The notes beneath the pieces were generated by a model. It saw only the letters and a program-made list of their open reading frames with translations. It made no database searches and was not told where the DNA came from. Source: Cyclobacteriaceae bacterium (lineage in GTDB: Bacteria; Bacteroidota; Bacteroidia; Cytophagales; Cyclobacteriaceae). From it: a DNA stretch of 64,000 nt. This document shows, piece by piece, positions 63,118-64,000 of this stretch. The stretch's first letter is position 1, and every line of letters begins with the position of its first letter. The DNA lies in NCBI GenBank assembly GCA_020436085.1, contig JAGQYM010000002.1:1-64000 (forward strand), given 5' to 3'. Made by a program: the position numbers and the translations under genes.

Positions 63118-64000
63118 GATTAGAATATTCAAATTGTTTTTCCAGCGGCACTTCGCGCTCCAGGTCGCTGATGATCTTTCTGTCCAGTGGAGTTTCCTTG
63201 ATCACATTGTAGTTTTCCCAAAAAGTCCTGTTGTAAGGTAAGTCTTGATATTGTAAGCCGTAGTTCTTCATCTTTTCGGTTGTGCCGATATACTCTTCAG
63301 TTTCGGGATAGACTTTATTGATAAGCAGTTGCTGGTGAAGTTGCGTTTCAAAACGCAGTTCATCAGTTTTGCGATCATACCAGTTTATTTTTGAATCAAG
63401 CGTGATGTAATTCAAATACAGTTTACCATGGTAAGGTTTGAAGTCAATTGTTCGCCTCAGGTTGACGAATTTGCTTACCAATCCCCTTCGTTTTCTTATT
63501 ACTTCCTGCTCATCATTTTCGTATTCAAGATGGATAATTCCATAGTTCTGTTTATCAACATAAATGACCAGGCTGTAGTCATATCGTTGCGAAATCACAA
63601 ACACCTGTCTCCCATTGAAGTAAGAATCCTTTTCGCGAACCATTCCCTTAAAGAAAATTTCTTCTTCCGGAAATTGTCGGTAGCGAATGTTGTTGTGAAG
63701 CAGAATATCTTCCAAAAGATTTCCTTCGTCAAAGTAGGCTGTGAATTTGTTTTCATAACCTAAGCTTCTCCGCACTTCCTGCAGAGACACCCGTTCTCGA
63801 AGTTTGAACTTATTGCGAGGTGAGGCATAGTCTTCATCAAATATTTTTACGGCTGCTTCAAGCAGCGACACATAGGTGCCACCCACTTCTTTTACATCCC
63901 GATAAAAGCCATCTAACATAAATGGTTTCATGGGATAATTTTGCTCAATTCGTGAAAGCGCTATGGATAGAATTTCACCACCACGAAGTGAATCTGAAAC
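63110..64000 (-). CDS. Carboxypeptidase-like regulatory domain protein (N-terminus cut by window edge)
   Basis: The frame is open to the right edge, so the N-terminus lies outside; upstream of Met63931 the frame continues (VSDSLRGGEILSIALSRIEQ). The visible 290 or so residues resemble the C-terminal part of Bacteroidota carboxypeptidase-regulatory-like proteins: KPFMLDGFYRDVKEVGGTY, LREVRRSLG-type LQEVRRSLGYENKF and LYLNYITLDSKINWYDRKT. It is probably an exported surface protein of unknown function. It converges with rfaE1 and overlaps it by 8 bases. Confidence 0.8.
   Translation of the reverse strand, partial: VSDSLRGGEILSIALSRIEQNYPMKPFMLDGFYRDVKEVGGTYVSLLEAAVKIFDEDYASPRNKFKLRERVSLQEVRRSLGYENKFTAYFDEGNLLEDILLHNNIRYRQFPEEEIFFKGMVREKDSYFNGRQVFVISQRYDYSLVIYVDKQNYGIIHLEYENDEQEVIRKRRGLVSKFVNLRRTIDFKPYHGKLYLNYITLDSKINWYDRKTDELRFETQLHQQLLINKVYPETEEYIGTTEKMKNYGLQYQDLPYNRTFWENYNVIKETPLDRKIISDLEREVPLEKQFEYSNPR

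Overview
The window looks like a chromosomal housekeeping stretch from a member of the Bacteroidota, most likely the order Cytophagales. The evidence is the protein families present: a DUF4270 lipoprotein, DUF4834, a bacterial geranylgeranylglyceryl phosphate synthase, DUF3667, a CarB of about 940 residues without the usual C-terminal regulatory domain, and the MoxR/DUF58/DUF4129/SpoIIM cluster. Two tRNA promoters of the form TTTG-N19/20-TACTTTTG also match the Bacteroidota promoter type (TTTG then TAnnTTTG). Coding density is high, neighbouring genes often overlap by a few bases, and starts are frequently GTG or TTG. I see no prophage, insertion sequence, CRISPR array or rRNA operon, and no gene-free stretch longer than 300 bases. 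The genus is not determinable by eye.

Layout. 1-7.2 kb: end of gltX (cut by the left edge), a small membrane protein, ridA, a 3-hydroxyacyl-CoA-dehydrogenase-like protein, and the minus-strand operon GT5-like protein / DUF4270 lipoprotein / glmS. 7.3-9.9 kb: panC, panD, an UPF0104 membrane protein and rfaE2. 9.9-16.8 kb: a YugP-type metallopeptidase, an acyl-CoA dehydrogenase, GGGP synthase with two small membrane proteins, a Na/Pi cotransporter, an M20 hydrolase and a SPOR lipoprotein. 17-26 kb: secA, dapF with DUF4834, an orphan MASE1-type histidine kinase, carB. 26-34.5 kb: DUF58, MoxR, DUF4350, DUF4129, a polytopic membrane protein, SpoIIM, then an M19 dipeptidase and a divergent RDD gene. 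34.5-37.8 kb: a b5-like domain protein, a BadF-type sugar kinase, murQ, a hypothetical, a SprT-like protein and a small lipoprotein. 37.8-46.4 kb: der and era, an RHH/MazF toxin-antitoxin pair, initiator tRNA, threonine aldolase, DUF3667, rarA and a VWA-like membrane protein. 46.4-52.3 kb: a TPR protein, clpC, WbqC-family, Sua5/YciO-type. 52.4-64 kb: mltG, a thioesterase, YihY, a lipoprotein, tRNA-Ser, an Ig-like domain protein, an alkyltransferase-like protein, a small secreted protein, a sodium:solute symporter, clpS, recR, an aminotransferase, rfaE1, and a protein cut by the right edge.

Functional links. Cell-envelope work dominates: GlcN6P supply (glmS), peptidoglycan synthesis and recycling (dapF, mltG, murQ, sugar kinase), heptose activation split between rfaE1 and rfaE2 about 52 kb apart, protein export (secA), and a possible ether-lipid enzyme. 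Proteolysis is represented by clpC and clpS in separate places. The most surprising observation is an in-frame TAA inside secA, followed by 42 more in-frame codons that read like the SecA C-terminal tail and end in a TAATG overlap with the next gene. Other points worth a second look are a GT5 domain that has lost both its substrate-binding motif and its second lobe but sits in front of glmS, an MGMT-fold protein with Ala at the catalytic Cys position, and a perfect 10-bp inverted repeat just before the toxin-antitoxin start codon.
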